A DNA stretch of 64,000 bases. It comes from Phocoena phocoena. Its lineage: Eukaryota; Chordata; Mammalia; Artiodactyla; Phocoenidae. The notes beneath the pieces are model-generated. The model saw only the letters and a list, made by a program, of their open reading frames with translations. It made no database searches and was not told the origin of the DNA. Shown here one piece after another: positions 1 through 12,954 of the stretch. Within the stretch, counting starts at the first letter, position 1, and the number at the start of each line of letters is the position of its first letter. Location: contig NC_089236.1 in assembly GCF_963924675.1 (NCBI RefSeq), positions 59,853,306-59,917,305 of the forward strand. Reading direction: 5' to 3'. Made by a program: the position numbers and the translations under genes.

Positions 1-360
1 GAAGGAACCAAACAGATATTCTGGAGCTTAAAAGTACAATAACTGAAATTAAAAATTTACTGAGGTGTTCAACAAAAGATTTAAGCTGTCAGGAGAAAGA
101 ATCAGTTAAGTTGAAAATAAAACAATTGAAATTATATAGTCTTAGTCGTAAGAAGAAAAATAAATGAAGAAAAATGAGCAGTCTAAGGGATTCCTTAAGT
201 GGACCAACATACACATTGTGGGAGTCCAACATACACAGAGTGAGGACAGAGAAAGGGACAGAAAGACTATTTGAAGAAATAATGGACAAAATCTTTTCAA
301 ATTTGGTTAAAGATGTTTCAAATTTGATTAAAGACCACTGAGGTTTATAAGAATTTATGT
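1..360 (+). mobile_element. L1M LINE, ORF1 remnant
   Basis: The top strand follows the ORF1 region of an old mammalian L1. It has the order 'aaaagtacaataactgaaat', then 'gaaagaatcagttaa', then 'acaattgaaattat', then a 'ggaccaacatacacattgtg' block and a 'tttgaagaaataatgg' block. In intact L1 this part encodes the coiled-coil to RNA-recognition region of the nucleic-acid chaperone ORF1p. Here the frame is broken by stops and indels, so it is a dead copy. The left end lies outside the window and similarity fades near 360, so both true ends are unknown. The family call is from memory; the subfamily is not resolved. Confidence 0.72.
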
Positions 361-2879
361 TAATAATCCAGACACCTACCAGTATTATCATTCTTGGAAA
401 AGTATCAAAATCTATGGCTTGTAGTGTTTTGGACCACCTAAGAAAGTGGATTTGGGGCTGTCATTCCACAGGATTCAATTTCTAGTTCTATTTCTCAATG
501 ACTCTTTTCTCTTCCTCTGCTCAGTACCAATGCAACTTTCCGTTCAGATTCCTCTGGGTGAGGGAGTAGGATGGTTTTACTTCTGGCTCACACTGAAGTT
601 ATAGACCTTTAATGCCTAAACTTGAGTAGAGTCTCCTACTAGAATCCCACCTAGAACAGACCTGGAATTTTCATTTCTGTCCCTTCAAACCTAAGTACTG
701 TTCTGCTAGGTGGTAAATATCCTCAGAGAATAATCAGCTTGGTGCTTCACTTTCCTCTATGGAGTCCCAAAGTCACTTAAAGATTTTGGTCAGATAATTC
801 CTTATGATTTGACAGAACTCTCACATTTATAAGAGGATTGAAAACCTATTTTCCCAGGATTGTATCCTAAATTCAGTCTGAGTTTAACCCAAATACCAAA
901 ACACCATATTACTGGAAAATTTCCCTTTTTTTTTCTTTTTAAAACCATGTTCCATCCTCGTGCATTTGATATATGCATATGCATATATATGTATACACAT
1001 ACATATATACATATACACTTATATATGTGTACATATATATATGTACATAATTATATGAAACCACTTACTTTAATTTCACCTTCATACCATTTACATAAGA
1101 ATATTTCCTTTCTGTGGGTTCCAAATGAGTTTTGGAAAAAGCTGCATTTATGTCTGTGTTTGATTATAATTACACACTTCCTTGGCATTCTAACACTCAC
1201 TTTCCTACCACACACAGTCCCTATCTACACGCTTGGTGCATATCATTTTAGAGGCAGAGGCAGAACCAGAATGTTTGCAATACCAAGTTGATTTTACGAA
1301 TTACTGAATGTTTTAAATGTGTTATTTTGATTATAATTATTTAATTTTATACATTTTAATGATATGCATATTTTCTCTATAATTTTCATTACTTTTCAAA
1401 CATTTGTTCTTATTTCTATTATTTATAATATAATGCTACATAAATGATATTTATGTTAATTAGATTATTTATAGCCATCAAATATCAAGGCATTAACAAT
1501 TTAAATTTAACATTAAAAATTATATTACTTTCAAATTTTCTGACCAATCCCTTGTTTTTAGCCCTAATTATTATTAGTATATGGTCCAACACCCTCAAGC
1601 ACTTTGATGATGACAATTATATTTTATAGTATGGACTGTTGCTCTCTCTGTGTCTCTTTTGAATTCCTTTTGTTTATTCTTGCTTTGTATTACCTTCAAA
1701 CCATATAGGAATGACTATTTTTCTCAATCCAGCCTTTGTTTGGATGGAGTAGAAAAGGAACTCTTTCTTTTTCCAGTCTTTATGTCTTCATCCAAAAAGA
1801 TCACATTATTTTTACCAATATATGGGGGATCACACAGTGTCAAAAGCAGGAAATAGGCTTTACACCTTTTTTCTGATGGATCAATAGCAAACTCCCTTCA
1901 ACTTTTTTCTTCCATGTAGTAGGTATCCTGGAAGGTCACCCTGACAACCAAAGCAGGAACTACAAACTATTCTTTTGCTTTTCCACTTAATGATGGGCAA
2001 ATCTTACCAGACTCTTCAACCTAAGTTGTGAGATAGAAGGTCCTGTCCTATTCTCCACAAATTCTGAATAGTCTCACGACTATTTAAACCTCACTTAATT
2101 ATTCCCTATTTGTCCAAAACTAGAGGGGTGGAGGAGTGAGACAGTAGCTCCATAAAACTCAAACCTAATGATGCATTGGCGGAGAAATCTTGACACAAAT
2201 TGTGAGAGCATAAAAACCACAGCTGGTTTTGCAGGTGCAGTCCAGGTGGGCCTTGGCAGATCATTCTGAACTGACGAATTGTAGCTCTTATTATCAGGGC
2301 TGCAGCGATATTGTAGGTTCAGCTAGAGTAGTAAATTATTGGGAGGCATCATTAACTTCCAACTAAGAATCACTTCCAAACAGGTGGCTGTTCAATCTAA
2401 AGATATTTTTTCAAGTACAGCTAGATTCCACATGTTTTAAAGCGTGCACTAACACATACCAGTTGTGCATGAATCTCAGAGGTAATTAGATTTATGGGAA
2501 CCACTAGGCAGAAATAAAATCATTCATCTACCTTTCCTTAGTCTTACACAGAAGTAAATGCTACAATTCCAAACTCTGAAAGCAAAAGAATTACAAAAAA
2601 ATCTATGTAGGCATTCTGCCTCCAAGAAGGCTAAGTATAAGTCCTCACTTATAAAGTGTGGGCTACACAGAGTAACTTCATTCCAAAGAGGAAGGTATGA
2701 AAAGTAGGGGAAGAAACAGTAATTTTAAAGTCAGGAAACCTAATAAATATTATTTCAACTCAGTGATCAAGGTTAGCATCAACAGTGATAAGTCACGTGG
2801 ATAGTGTGTATCCTTGATATGTGAAGAGAATGTCAATTCATCTCTGCGGCTTTCCTCCCGAAAACCCACATCCCCAGTT
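361..2879. other. AT-rich DNA, no gene recognised
   Basis: This stretch holds only short chance open frames with low-complexity peptides. I recognise no repeat family, exon chain or RNA gene in it, apart from the TA-rich microsatellite listed separately. Old, decayed repeats may be present below what can be recognised by reading. Confidence 0.5.
966..1055. repeat. TA/CA-rich low-complexity repeat
   Basis: The tract is built from interleaved 'atatgcatatgc', 'gtatacacatac' and 'atatatatgtac' motifs, so it is an impure alternating (TA/CA/TG) microsatellite with many short self-complementary stretches. It explains the unusual tyrosine-, isoleucine- and histidine-rich open frame that crosses it, which should not be taken for a gene. 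Confidence 0.8.
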
Positions 2880-3270
2880 TACTCATGAGATAAACATCAT
2901 CAAGGGACATACTACAAAGTACCAACCAGTATTCCTTAAAACTGGCAGGTCATCAAAAGTGAGAGACTGAGTAACTGTCACAGCCAAGAGGAGCCCAAGG
3001 AGATATGGATGCATCAATATAATATGATATCCTAGATGGGACTCCATGGACAGGAAAAGAACACTAGGTACAATCTGAGGAAATCTGAATAAGGTAAGGA
3101 CTTCAGTTAATAATGTATCAATATTGGTTAATTTTTACAAACATACAGTGAAGTAGGATGTTAATAATAGGGGAAACTGGGTGTGGGATATGTGGGAACC
3201 CTTTGCACTATCTTCATAATTTTTTTGGAAGCCTAAAACTATTCTAAAACAAAAAGATATTTTTAAAAAC
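2880..3270 (+). mobile_element. L1M LINE, 3' end
   Basis: The segment matches the 3' untranslated end of a mid-age L1M. Diagnostic phrases in order are 'ctgtcacagccaagaggagc', 'gatatcctagatgggac', 'ggaaatctgaataagg', 'taataatgtatcaatattgg' and 'ttaataataggggaaactgg'. It ends with 'aaaactattctaaaacaaa' and an A-rich tail, which sets the orientation as plus. It is 5'-truncated and non-coding. The exact subfamily was not determined. Confidence 0.75.
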
Positions 3271-3284
3271 ATAAGTAACACTCA

Positions 3285-3590
3285 AAAAAAGTGGCTTCTG
3301 ATTCAGTACATGTGGATTGAAGCCTGAGATTCTGCCTTTCTTATAAGCTCCCGATGCTGCTGGCGCCGCTGGACTTGGTCCAATGCAGTTGTTCTCAGAG
3401 AGTGGCTCCCAGGCCAGCTCCCAGATCAGCAACACCTGAATGCAGATTCAGGTGGGGTTGGTGGAGATGCAGATTTTCCTACCACCAACTTACTGAGTCA
3501 GAAAGGCTGGGGTTGGGGCCCAGTAAACTGTTTCACAGCAAATGCTCCTGGGACGCTGGCCCTGCTAACGTGAGGACCACAATCATTTTT
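3285..3590 (+). mobile_element. Two MER5-like hAT fragments, head to tail
   Basis: The first part (about 3285-3380) resembles the 3' half of a MER5A-type hAT-Charlie element: 'cttctgattcagta', 'cctgagattctgcc', then 'gatgctgctggcgccgctgg'. The second part (about 3385-3590) reads like another copy from its 5' end ('ttgttctcagag') through 'actgagtcagaaaggctggg', 'gggcccagtaaactg' and 'ggaccacaatca'. Both are non-autonomous and carry no transposase. The short open frames across them are chance. Divergence is high, so boundaries are soft. Confidence 0.6.
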
Positions 3591-3849
3591 TCTCCCTGAC
3601 TATCAGGCATCATAGTGTGACTCCAAGGCCATCACTGGAAATGAAGGCAACAACCGGTCATAGACCCCTGCACCAGCACCTATATGTGGTCCCTGGTTAA
3701 AGGCATTTCTCTTATCTTCTAATAGCTTCCTTTCCAGCCTTTACTTCCTTAGCTTTTGACAAAATAGGTAAGGTCTTATCTTTAAAATAAACCCCTGTTT
3801 TACCATATCACTCACACTGGTTCTGGTTCCCTAACCATCCCTAAATAAT
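3591..3849. other. Unassigned sequence
   Basis: I see no gene, recognisable repeat or RNA structure here. The base composition is slightly less AT-rich than the surroundings near 3600-3700. Confidence 0.4.
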
Positions 3850-4290
3850 AGATTTAAATTCCCTTTAATCCATAGATTATTAATCCATGTAGAATTGATA
3901 TGTTTGTATGAGATATGGTAGGTATCTTTATTTTCCTATAAAGATAAAATAATTGACCGAGCATTGCCATTCAAAAGCATATCTAATGTAATATTTATGT
4001 GTATGTTTCTATTCTTTTACATTGCTAATTTGCATTCTGGAACTATTCCACAGTGCCTGAATTAATACATTTTACAACTTGTAATTTTGATATATGTTCA
4101 TATTTAATAGGGTAAGTCATACAACATAATTCTTCAGTTATGTCTTTTTATTTTTGGTTTGTTGCAATGCATATATATTTTGGAATAAGTTGCATATACA
4201 GGTTTAGTTCAGGAGAATATATGTCTTAATAATATCGAGTCTTCCTACCCATGAACATGGTAGATATAATTTTTTGTGGAATTTAAAGCA
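3850..4290 (-). mobile_element. L1M LINE, ORF2 fragment, antisense
   Basis: Read on the plus strand, this follows the reverse complement of L1 ORF2. It has 'atgtagaattgatatg', 'ggtaggtatcttta', a degenerate 'cataaagata' block, and the characteristic 'aataatatcgagtcttcc' followed by 'cccatgaacatggtagata'. In intact L1 this encodes part of the reverse transcriptase and downstream region. Here it is degraded and non-coding. Confidence 0.7.
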
Positions 4291-7200
4291 GTAATCTGTC
4301 TGTATTCAAATTTGGCATATTTTTATGTTACTTGCATTATTTCAGGATACTTAATGTGGTTCATATCAGTCATTTTACAACCCCCTCTGATATAGCTGTG
4401 TGTTCTTTGTTTTAAGTAGATCCTATTATGACAATTTGCAGACCATTTTGAGAGCATAATGAAGTCTACACACTAGTCTCCAGGCATTTTTTGGTCACAG
4501 GAAGCAACTTTATGAAGGTGAGAGCAGGGCTCCCTTTACATGTTTCTTTCCCAAGAGATGGCTGTAGGCTTAGATGATGACTTAGTTAGAACTAAACTTG
4601 GATACAAGAAGTAATGAAGTCCAAAATAAGTTTTAACGAAAGAGAAGCTTATCCCCTCTCAGGTATATGGGGAAGGGCAGAAGCTGGAAGAAGCAGGCTG
4701 AGATTGCATCTCCCTAATGCTCAGGAACACTTTCCTTCCAGTTCATCACCCTGACATCCCTGAGTGTGAACTTCATCATCATGGTGTAGAATGGCTGCTG
4801 GGGATTCTGTTATTTCATCTGTGTACCAGGAAATCAGGTGGAAAAAGGAAACAGAGCAGTGGGCCATGTGTGATAACCAAATGTTTTTAATGAGCACATG
4901 ACACTTCCATCCATCTCATTGACTAGAGCTTGGTCACGTGGCCACACCTTCATAGAGAGGAAGGCTGGGAAATCCTGTCTTTACAACAGGTGGTCATTTG
5001 CCCTCTTTAAAAGTGGGAGGTTTTTATTAAGGAAGGCAAAGTTTATCTTAAAGATAAGACCTTACCACAGTTTATAGACCACATGGTTTTACAGAACAGA
5101 TTGAGGGAAATTGGTAGAAACCACATTTTGGCCATCTGGACATATGTTCCTTGTTCCTTGAGCTATAAAGGTAAAACCTTCTGCCTTCTTGAGACATTTC
5201 TTGTGGGGCGGGGGAGAGGGGTTTGGCTGTGGTGCTGAGGGAGAAGAGTCTGCTCTGTCTTTCTTTGTAACTCCTTTCCATCACTTTTAATGGAATAGCT
5301 AACTTAATTGATAAATGTGATATTCTTTGGATCATATTTTATTAATGTCTACAAAATACTGTTGTTAAAGCAAGAAATAGACTGACTCGACAGTTTGTCT
5401 CATGAAGTAGCAAGAAGAACAATGTCATTTTCTCTGCTTTTTCTCCCTGAAGGATAATCACATGGGAAACAGATCCATTTGCAATTTTCAGATACAACCC
5501 AGAGGATAGGAAGAGTAATGGGTATACAAAATTTCCAGAGTTCACTTAAGTTACAGGGCAAAATTTTGAAAGTTGTCAACCAAATTTAATTCTGGATTAA
5601 TTTCTTTTATCATTGGTGATTTGCAGTTCTGAATAAACAGGAATTTTAAAATATACACAAAATGAATTCTTGTTATAATTCAAACAAAAGTCATGCACCA
5701 TTTAATTTCAAAATGAATATGTGGAGTATTATAAAAAAGAAACATAAACAATTAAGAAAATAAAATCTGAAAGCAATGAAAAAGCACATTTATGTTAATT
5801 TGATACTGTTAGTTCACTTCCATAATAGTCATAGCATGAGCACTAAAAATTTTATGAACAGTTTCCTAAACTAAAGATTATATCTTAAAAATTACATTTC
5901 ATGAAAAAAGTTGTTTTTTATGTGTAAATCCAAGCTCATATTTACAAATGAGTGCCTTACTCATAGATATGAACAATGTTGTGTGGCTTCTTGCTGACCA
6001 TCCCTGCAGTAATTCACACTCTCCAGCTTCTACAGTACAGTTGTGAAGTCAGTGGGGAGTCATTCAATTATCTGTGATTTTACACATCTGTCAGTTAAAC
6101 CTGAACATCAAATGCAAAATTGTACCCAGACGGGCATTATGCGGATTTGTGACTCTCCCTGGTGGCTGCTGAATCTATATACCAACAGAAGATCCATAAA
6201 TGACCCTTTCCATACATAAGAGATATAGATTCCTGTTTCACTAATATTTATGCTATACCAGCCCCAAGAATTTTCAAAACAGAAAGACCTGTAATCATCA
6301 ATAAGCTGAAAATGTATCCTGCAGATTAATTTGACATCTTCTTTAGAAAATATAAGGTTTCTGAGTGCTGTGTGGCATCATAGTGGTTACTACTCTTTAG
6401 TTTTAAAGAGTTTCACATGGCCAGAGGAAAGAAAATGTAGATTGAACATTCTTCACATTCATATGAGTTTGGGTGGAAGGCTTCAAAATGAGCTGAACAT
6501 GTCACAGAACTGAGAGCATGTAGTACACCCAAACATACCTCCCTAATTGAACAACATTACATTTTATTAGGGTGATTCTTCCAGTGTCACCTCAATTTCA
6601 GGGAGAATGTTATGTTAATTGCTATTCTTATTATTTAAAAACTTCAAATCACATATACTATGAAATCCTGTTTTCTGTATAATTATGAAAAATTATGGAT
6701 TATTTATTTATGATAGCATTTGAACACTCAGATTATAATCAGCTTGAAATTTAAAGGATGTCTGGTTTTCAATATATAAAATTTAAGTTTTTTAATAGTT
6801 TTTATATGTTAATCTTTCTTATCTATTTGATTCATTTCTTATCTTTAAATTCTTAGCATCATGCCATAAAAAATATCATGGGCCAGAAAAATTTGATTAA
6901 TATTCTAGCCTTCTGCTTAGTAACTTTGTGTTAATATATTGGAGTCTTTTCCATGATCCGAGTGTATCCCATATGTAGATATAACAACAACTTGTCTTTA
7001 CTCAAATATAAAAGAATCCATCTATAAGAATGCAAAAATTCTACATAGTTTTTAGATTATTACTAAAGAAAACACACACAAATTTTTTTGAATAGTACTT
7101 ATTAGAGATCTTTGAACACAAAAATGCTTCTAATAATGAAGAACTCTTTTTTTTTCCTATTATCTAATCTAAAATTTGAAGAGAATTTCCACCCCAACCA

Positions 7201-7846
7201 TTCCCAGTTTTTGTAGCAAAGAGTGAATTTTGCTGTACAATTCTGTATTTATGTATGAAAACTTTTCCAATCTGTTGCTGGCGGTGGTCCTGAACCTCTT
7301 CTCACTTTGCTATCATATGTCGATACCTGTGAGGTTGAAGCATAGCAGGTTGACACATTCCTATGAATCAAATTTGACACTTTGACCTTTGTGTTATCTC
7401 AAGTTAGCACTATGTCCCAGATTGCCTTTCTGAACCATGAAATATAGCTAAAGCACTTTTGGGGGGCAAGAAAAAGGAAAGAATGGAAAATCAAAATGAG
7501 AAGTTGATGCCAAGATGGCTTCCTTATCATCTTTAATAGAAAGTGATAAAAGCTTTGGGGAAAATTATGGGGGTAAAATCTTATCAATGAAACTTGGAGG
7601 AAATAGATCCAGGAGAACTGATAAGGGGATAGATAAGCAACACATTGCAAAGAAGAGATCAGTGAAAAAATAATTCTCTGGCTGCTGTGAGTAGAACTGG
7701 TAAAAGCTAGAACCCTCAAGGAAGAGATATGAATAGTGGCAAAAAAGCAATAAAATTGGTTTTCTTCTCACTGAAAAACGTAATTCTTGCTTTCCACCTG
7801 AGTATACGTTATATTTATTCACAAGTAACTCAGTTATGACCATTGG
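4291..7846. other. AT-rich DNA, no gene recognised
   Basis: No exon, RNA gene or transposon family could be recognised in this stretch. Open frames are all about 100 codons or less, start and stop at random, and show no domain. A region around 4480-5250 is a little richer in G+C but gives no recognisable signature. Confidence 0.45.
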
Positions 7847-7972
7847 GGGAATTCCCTGGTGGTCCAATGGTTAGGACTCCAAGCTTCCACTACAGAGGTC
7901 ACAGGTTCGATCCCTGGTTGGGGAACTAGGATCCCATAAGCCAAGTAGCACAGCCAAAAACAAAAAAAAAAA
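7847..7972 (+). mobile_element. CHR-type SINE, short form
   Basis: This is a short tRNA-derived SINE starting 'ggggaattccctggtggtcc', with an internal promoter-like B box ('ggttcgatccc'), a 'ggggaactaggatcccata' middle and an A-rich tail. It is flanked by a 12-bp target duplication, 'tatgaccattgg' at 7835-7846 and 'tatgaccactgg' at 7973-7984, with one mismatch. This form lacks the 'ccgcggagcggctggg' body of the 200-bp copies, so it belongs to a different subfamily. It is non-coding and was mobilised by L1 enzymes. Confidence 0.9.
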
Positions 7973-7984
7973 TATGACCACTGG

Positions 7985-10897
7985 TTTTTTTCTTAAAAGT
8001 ACAGATAATTGAAGGCCAAGGACATGAGTCTACTGAATATTGATGGTATTCTGTTAGAATTAAAACACTTTCTAGAGGAATGCTTGCAGAAGCCTGGTGA
8101 ACAATTATGGACATTGATTCTTAGAATTAATGATCATGGGAAAACATTGCTAATTCTAGACTGCTAATGAATTAGATTTTTGAGAATTGATCTCCAAGTA
8201 GCTGTTTATTTTTGTGAACAGGTACTTTCTGGTGGAATAACAACTGATGGGCTATGTTGAATGAATGAAGGGATTTGTCAAGCTTATTTTCAGAGGGGTA
8301 ATAGCCATACACCCTTATCAGCTCAGAAATGAAATATACCTTCCAAAATACAGAAGATCTCAGGTTGTCTTTATCATGACCACATGGACACATCTAATTT
8401 AATGTAATAGATGTGGATTATGACAAATGCTGTGATAAGGACTTCCCAGTCTTAGAGTTTTATGTATTTTGTTATAGGAATAAAAAAAAAATTAGGAAAT
8501 AGTAACTGACATGACAGCTCAGTTACTACCATGGGGCTGATTGATAGAAACAAGACTCATTATTTAAAGAACAAGATAGCCCAAAAAAAGGTTAATTGAC
8601 AGGATTTCTATTGATGAGTTCAAAGTTCACCATCAGAATTTGTGGGATGGAGGAGTCACTCTGACACCACCTGCACATGTTAAAATGCCAAGAAATTTTT
8701 TTTCTATCTATCCTAATTTAGAGAGACCCAAATCAAATTGAGAGGATTGTGATTTGGGACAGAAATACTTGAACAGAGGCTGAATTTTTCCCTCCAATTA
8801 AAACAGTGGTATCTGAGATAGATTTACTGAGAGGTCAAAATGTGTTCTTCCAATTTCTAATGAAAGCTCTTAGGCTAGATGTGAAGATTTAGGTCAATTA
8901 GCCTTCCAAAACTTGCAGCAAGTGTCATGCACAACTATTTCAGTTGAGAAAATGGACAAATTAGATTACTGTAATAGAACATCAGGTCCATCAACAATGC
9001 CAGGAGTGTGCTTAAAACTCTCACCCAGGAAGGACGATTGACATTCTAAATAGCGTGGGGAAAAAATGACTTTAAAGGTCAGAATTGCTAAGTGGGGACT
9101 GGAGTGCTTGTTCATGGGAACACTGCATTAAGGCTCAATGCAGAACATCTCTAAACAATGTATTCTTTATCTTTATTCTCAGATGGCATGGGCAGAACAG
9201 ATTAAAAAGAGAATTTGACCTCTTTATGGAGCAATTGGTTGGAACTGGGCAGAGAAAAGAACAAAACCATGTTGATATTTTAGAAGTTGATGGATAGTGA
9301 TAAATACACCACCCAGAAGTCAGTGTTTATAAAAGCCTGTGCTAGATATCTGGAATACAGTTATGTTCATAAACTAGTACACTCTATAATTATCAGTTAA
9401 TGGCATCGGGTCTCTATCCAGTCACTGGAAATATGTAGTTAGTGGCCAAAGGTCATTTATGTTGAGAAAAAATAAGAATGATATAATTTTAATTGATGTA
9501 CTGTGTGTGAATTAATACTTTTATTTTTCTGCTAAATGTATGTATTATAAGAAAAGGGTTGTAAGTTCATTGCTAGAATTAAATGAAAATCAAACCTATG
9601 TACACAATGACTCATAAGAAGAGTGTATTTCTGGAAGCTCATTCAAAGCATCTAATTAATATAATACCTATAGAGAATTATTGGCCAGAAAAAAAATTTT
9701 AAGTGGCTTTAGAAAGATTACACACTCTACTGCAATCTTACACATGTTCGAATGACTATGGATAACAAAACAAACTCAAAATATTTGATCTTGAAATATA
9801 CTGTTAAAAGGCCTCAGAAGGAATGAAGCTGTTATCAACACACTTAATAGCAATAATTCAGGATGCTCATTTATATGTTTGAAACCCAGATGGTCACTAG
9901 GGTGTTAAGAGCTTTTTTTTTAATGAAATACTGCAGAAACTGTTTTAAGACAAACTATATAAAGATAACTGACATATGTGTCAAGAATATATTGACAGAA
10001 GTCAGAGAGTACATTGAGAAGAAGAGAATTACCCAGAGATCTACAATCCATTCTGGTCAAATCTCTTTGAAAATATGCTAATGGCAGATATTTATTAAAA
10101 ACACTGTTGGTATTTACTAACAGAGAGTGCCTTATTTGGCTAGAATTGCTTATGATAAACAAACGTACAACCCAAAGATGGGGGGATACATAGTTCCCTG
10201 GAGTACGTCACACAAGCTATTGAACAGGTACATTTCATTATGATAATAGCTAACTTTTATGTAATCAATGATGGCACATAGCATTTAGAAAACTCAAATA
10301 TTATATCTGAACCTCAGTATTTCCTAATGAGTTATGAAAATGGGAAACTAGGTCTATAATCTAGTCATATTACTGCTTCACCTGGTGCCACATTGCTACT
10401 TATGTCTTTGAAATTATGATTAAATTTTGATATTATGTAAGATCTCAGATTCTTGTATGTGATTTGATGATCTGAAATTTCATGTTAACTCAATGTATAA
10501 TTTCTTGAAAGGCAATATACAATTTACCTGAATGGCAAAGCTTTAAATGGAGCACTTTTGTTTTTTGTTTAGTTTCCTTCTTTAAGAAGGAAAAAAAGAG
10601 AAACTACCACTGCTAAAGGAAAGCATGGAAGTTACCACTCCAGGCTCTAAGTTCAAATATTGACCTCTCCTATCTGAAGTTCATAACTTTTTTGTTTTTT
10701 CAGAATGGGGAGAATGGAGTGTAAGAGAATTCTTGTTGGAATCACTAAACAAACATATAATTTACTGAGTCTATTTTCATTTCCATGTTTTGATTATGTG
10801 ATGTGAGAGTGGGTCATTTTCCCAAAGACTAAAAGGCAATATAAGAATAAACTTTACAAAAGAGTTAGAGGAAAAGAGTTATATCAAAAGAATATTT
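7985..10897. other. AT-rich DNA, no gene recognised
   Basis: I see no gene or identifiable repeat here. Short open frames, such as those around 9085-9297 and 9863-10162, have no domain-like features. Confidence 0.45.
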
Positions 10898-11112
10898 GGG
10901 CTTCCCTGGTGGCGCAGTGGTTGAAGTACACCTGCCGATGCAGGGGACACGGGTTCGTGCCCCGGTCCAGGAAGATTCCACTTGCCGCGGAGCGGCTGGG
11001 CCCGTGAGCCATGGCCACTGACCCTGCGCGTCCGGAGCCTGTGCGCCACAACGGGAGAGGCCACAACAGTGAGAGGCCCGCGTACCGCCAAAATAAATAA
11101 ATAAATAAATAA
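10898..11112 (+). mobile_element. CHR-family cetacean SINE (about 200 bp)
   Basis: This has the full 200-bp cetacean form: 'gggcttccctggtggcgcag' head, A-box-like 'ggcgcagtggtt', B-box-like 'gggttcgtgcc', 'gccgcggagcggctgggccc' body and 'agtgagaggcccgcgtaccg' tail. It ends in a (AAAT)n tail instead of pure A. A short target duplication, 'aatattt', sits at 10891-10897 and 11113-11119. RNA polymerase III would be expected to start at the internal boxes. Overlapping antisense frames rich in Arg, Pro and Gly are artefacts of the SINE. Confidence 0.95.
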
Positions 11113-11290
11113 AATATTTAACCAAAAATCAAGTATATCTTTCCTAATTGCTATCATCAACCAATAGATAAGCCACTTTTCCTATTTATGAGGTTTTTGA
11201 ATTTTAGTTTACACAATTCCTCTGCAACCTTACTCCTCATGGCATTAATATCCATATATAAAAATTGTTCAACATTCTGCTCTATAAATT

Positions 11291-11494
11291 TTTTTTTTTT
11301 TTTTTGGTACGCGGGCCTCTCACTGTTGTGGCCTCTCTCGTTGTGGAGCACAGGCTCCGGACGCGCAGGCTCAGCGGCCATGGCTCACAGGCCCAGCCGC
11401 TCCGCGGCATGTGGGATCTTCCCGGACCGGGGCATGAACCCGTGTCCCCTGCATCGGCAGGCGGACTCTCAACCACTGCACCACGAGGGAAGCC
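11291..11494 (-). mobile_element. CHR-family cetacean SINE, antisense
   Basis: The reverse complement carries the same 200-bp SINE, read here from its poly-T tail (from about 11291) to the 'gagggaagcc' head. A 14-bp target duplication with one mismatch flanks it: 'ctgctctataaatt' at 11277-11290 and 'ctgctctctaaatt' at 11495-11508. It faces the plus-strand copy at 10898-11112 across about 178 bp. The open frames crossing it are SINE by-products. Confidence 0.95.
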
Positions 11495-11508
11495 CTGCTC
11501 TCTAAATT

Positions 11509-12243
11509 TTTTAGCTCACCAACTAAATCATTATTTATTTTCTACCTCTGCTCATCCCTAATCTTTATACTTTCAGACCACTTATCATGATAGCACCATT
11601 TGTGAAATATCCAGTTGAAGTATTCCACAATTTGAAACTCCCTCCTATATTTCTTGCTCATTTAAGTAATGCAATTTCAAAATCTCTTAGCTGCAATTTC
11701 AAAATACTAAAATTGTAAAAGCAAATGGTGTTTTTATAAGTTTTGTGCTAAAACTCACTTTGTGGTAAAAACCTGACCCAATTGACTTTATTCATCTCAC
11801 TTTATAGTCATTGGTTCTCTCACTTGATGGAATTCTGCATATATTTAGATGGAGAAAAACAATTATCTTTGATTATTGAGTCCTTCCCCAATCTCTGTTG
11901 GAGATGTTACACAATGCTAACTTACATGTTACTTAACATGGTAACTTTCTAAAATCTGAAACATGCTGAATTATAAAAATATCTGGTCCCAAGGGTTTCA
12001 GATAAGGGATTGTATATCAAGAATTTATTTGATCACACCCAGGACATAAAATCCTGTATTCAGCCAATTTTTTGTTTTTACTACCACCATTCACCATATT
12101 TCTTCTATTCCTTCGTACCCTGTTTAGAATAAGTCCATCATTTTAATGAAAAAATTACAAACTCCACAGAATATCCTTGTATTATTAATAAAACAAAACA
12201 AATAACAATCCATTTGCATTTTTTCTGCTTGCATCTCAACATT
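11509..12243. other. AT-rich DNA, no gene recognised
   Basis: No gene or repeat family could be identified here. Confidence 0.4.
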
Positions 12244-12260
12244 TAAAGTTACATGACCAG

Positions 12261-12634
12261 GGCTTCCCTGGTGGTGCAGTGGTTAGGAATCCGCCTACCA
12301 AGGCAGGGGACAGGGGTTCGAGCCCTGGTCCGGGAAGATCCCACATGCCGCGGAGCAGCTAGGCCTGTGTGCCACAACTACTGAGCCTGCACTCTACAGC
12401 CCACGAGGCACAACTACTGAGCTCGCGAGCCACAACTGCTGAAGCCCGTGTGCCTAGAGTCCATGCTCTGCAACAAGAGAAGCCACCGCAATGAAAATTC
12501 CATGCACCACAACGAAGAGTAGCCCCGGCTCACCACAACTAGAAAAAGCCCACACATAGCAATGAAGAGCCAACACAGTCAAAAAAATAAAAATAAACAA
12601 AATAAATAAATTTATTTTAAAAATTAAAAAAATA
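12261..12634 (+). mobile_element. CHR-family SINE, long form
   Basis: This copy starts 'ggcttccctggtggtgcagt' and continues past the shared body into repeated 'ccacaactactgagc' modules, 'aacaagagaagccaccgcaa', 'agtagccccggctcacc' and 'aagagccaacacagtc', then an A/T-rich tail. The long body separates it from the 200-bp cetacean form and resembles the older CHR-2 type shared with ruminants and hippos. A 17-bp target duplication with one mismatch, 'taaagttacatgaccag' at 12244-12260 and 12635-12651, proves retrotransposition. Confidence 0.93.
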
Positions 12635-12651
12635 TAAAGTTACATGATCAG

Positions 12652-12954
12652 TTTGCTTTAAATTTATCATTAAAAAAAAAACCGTCTCTCAACTCATTCC
12701 CTAGCAATGGCAAATTCCCTAAACCAAGTGTTTTCTAATTGCTTTATTCTCTTTTAGACTCACATATGTTTTTCCCAGTTACTCTTAAGTGATTACCAAA
12801 TGATCATACATCCATCCATTATTGAGGTAATTAAAGGACTCAGAGAGGAAATCCCACACCTTTCCCCCTCCCAATGCATACGTTTGTCCTCAATTCCTCT
12901 ATCTCAGTTAATTTTAATTTTCTCTTAATGTACATTAACTTGAAAGTATCTTAT
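12652..12954. other. Unassigned AT-rich spacer
   Basis: Nothing beyond short A-runs and random sequence could be recognised here. Confidence 0.4.

Noticed and set aside
6155..6180. SINE-like phrase 'ctccctggtggctgctgaat'
   Set aside because: The similarity to the SINE head stops after about ten bases and there is no body, tail or target duplication.
10908..10970. tRNA-like A and B boxes inside SINEs
   Set aside because: The boxes are internal RNA polymerase III promoter remnants of a tRNA-derived SINE. There is no complete cloverleaf or discriminator end, so no tRNA gene is called.
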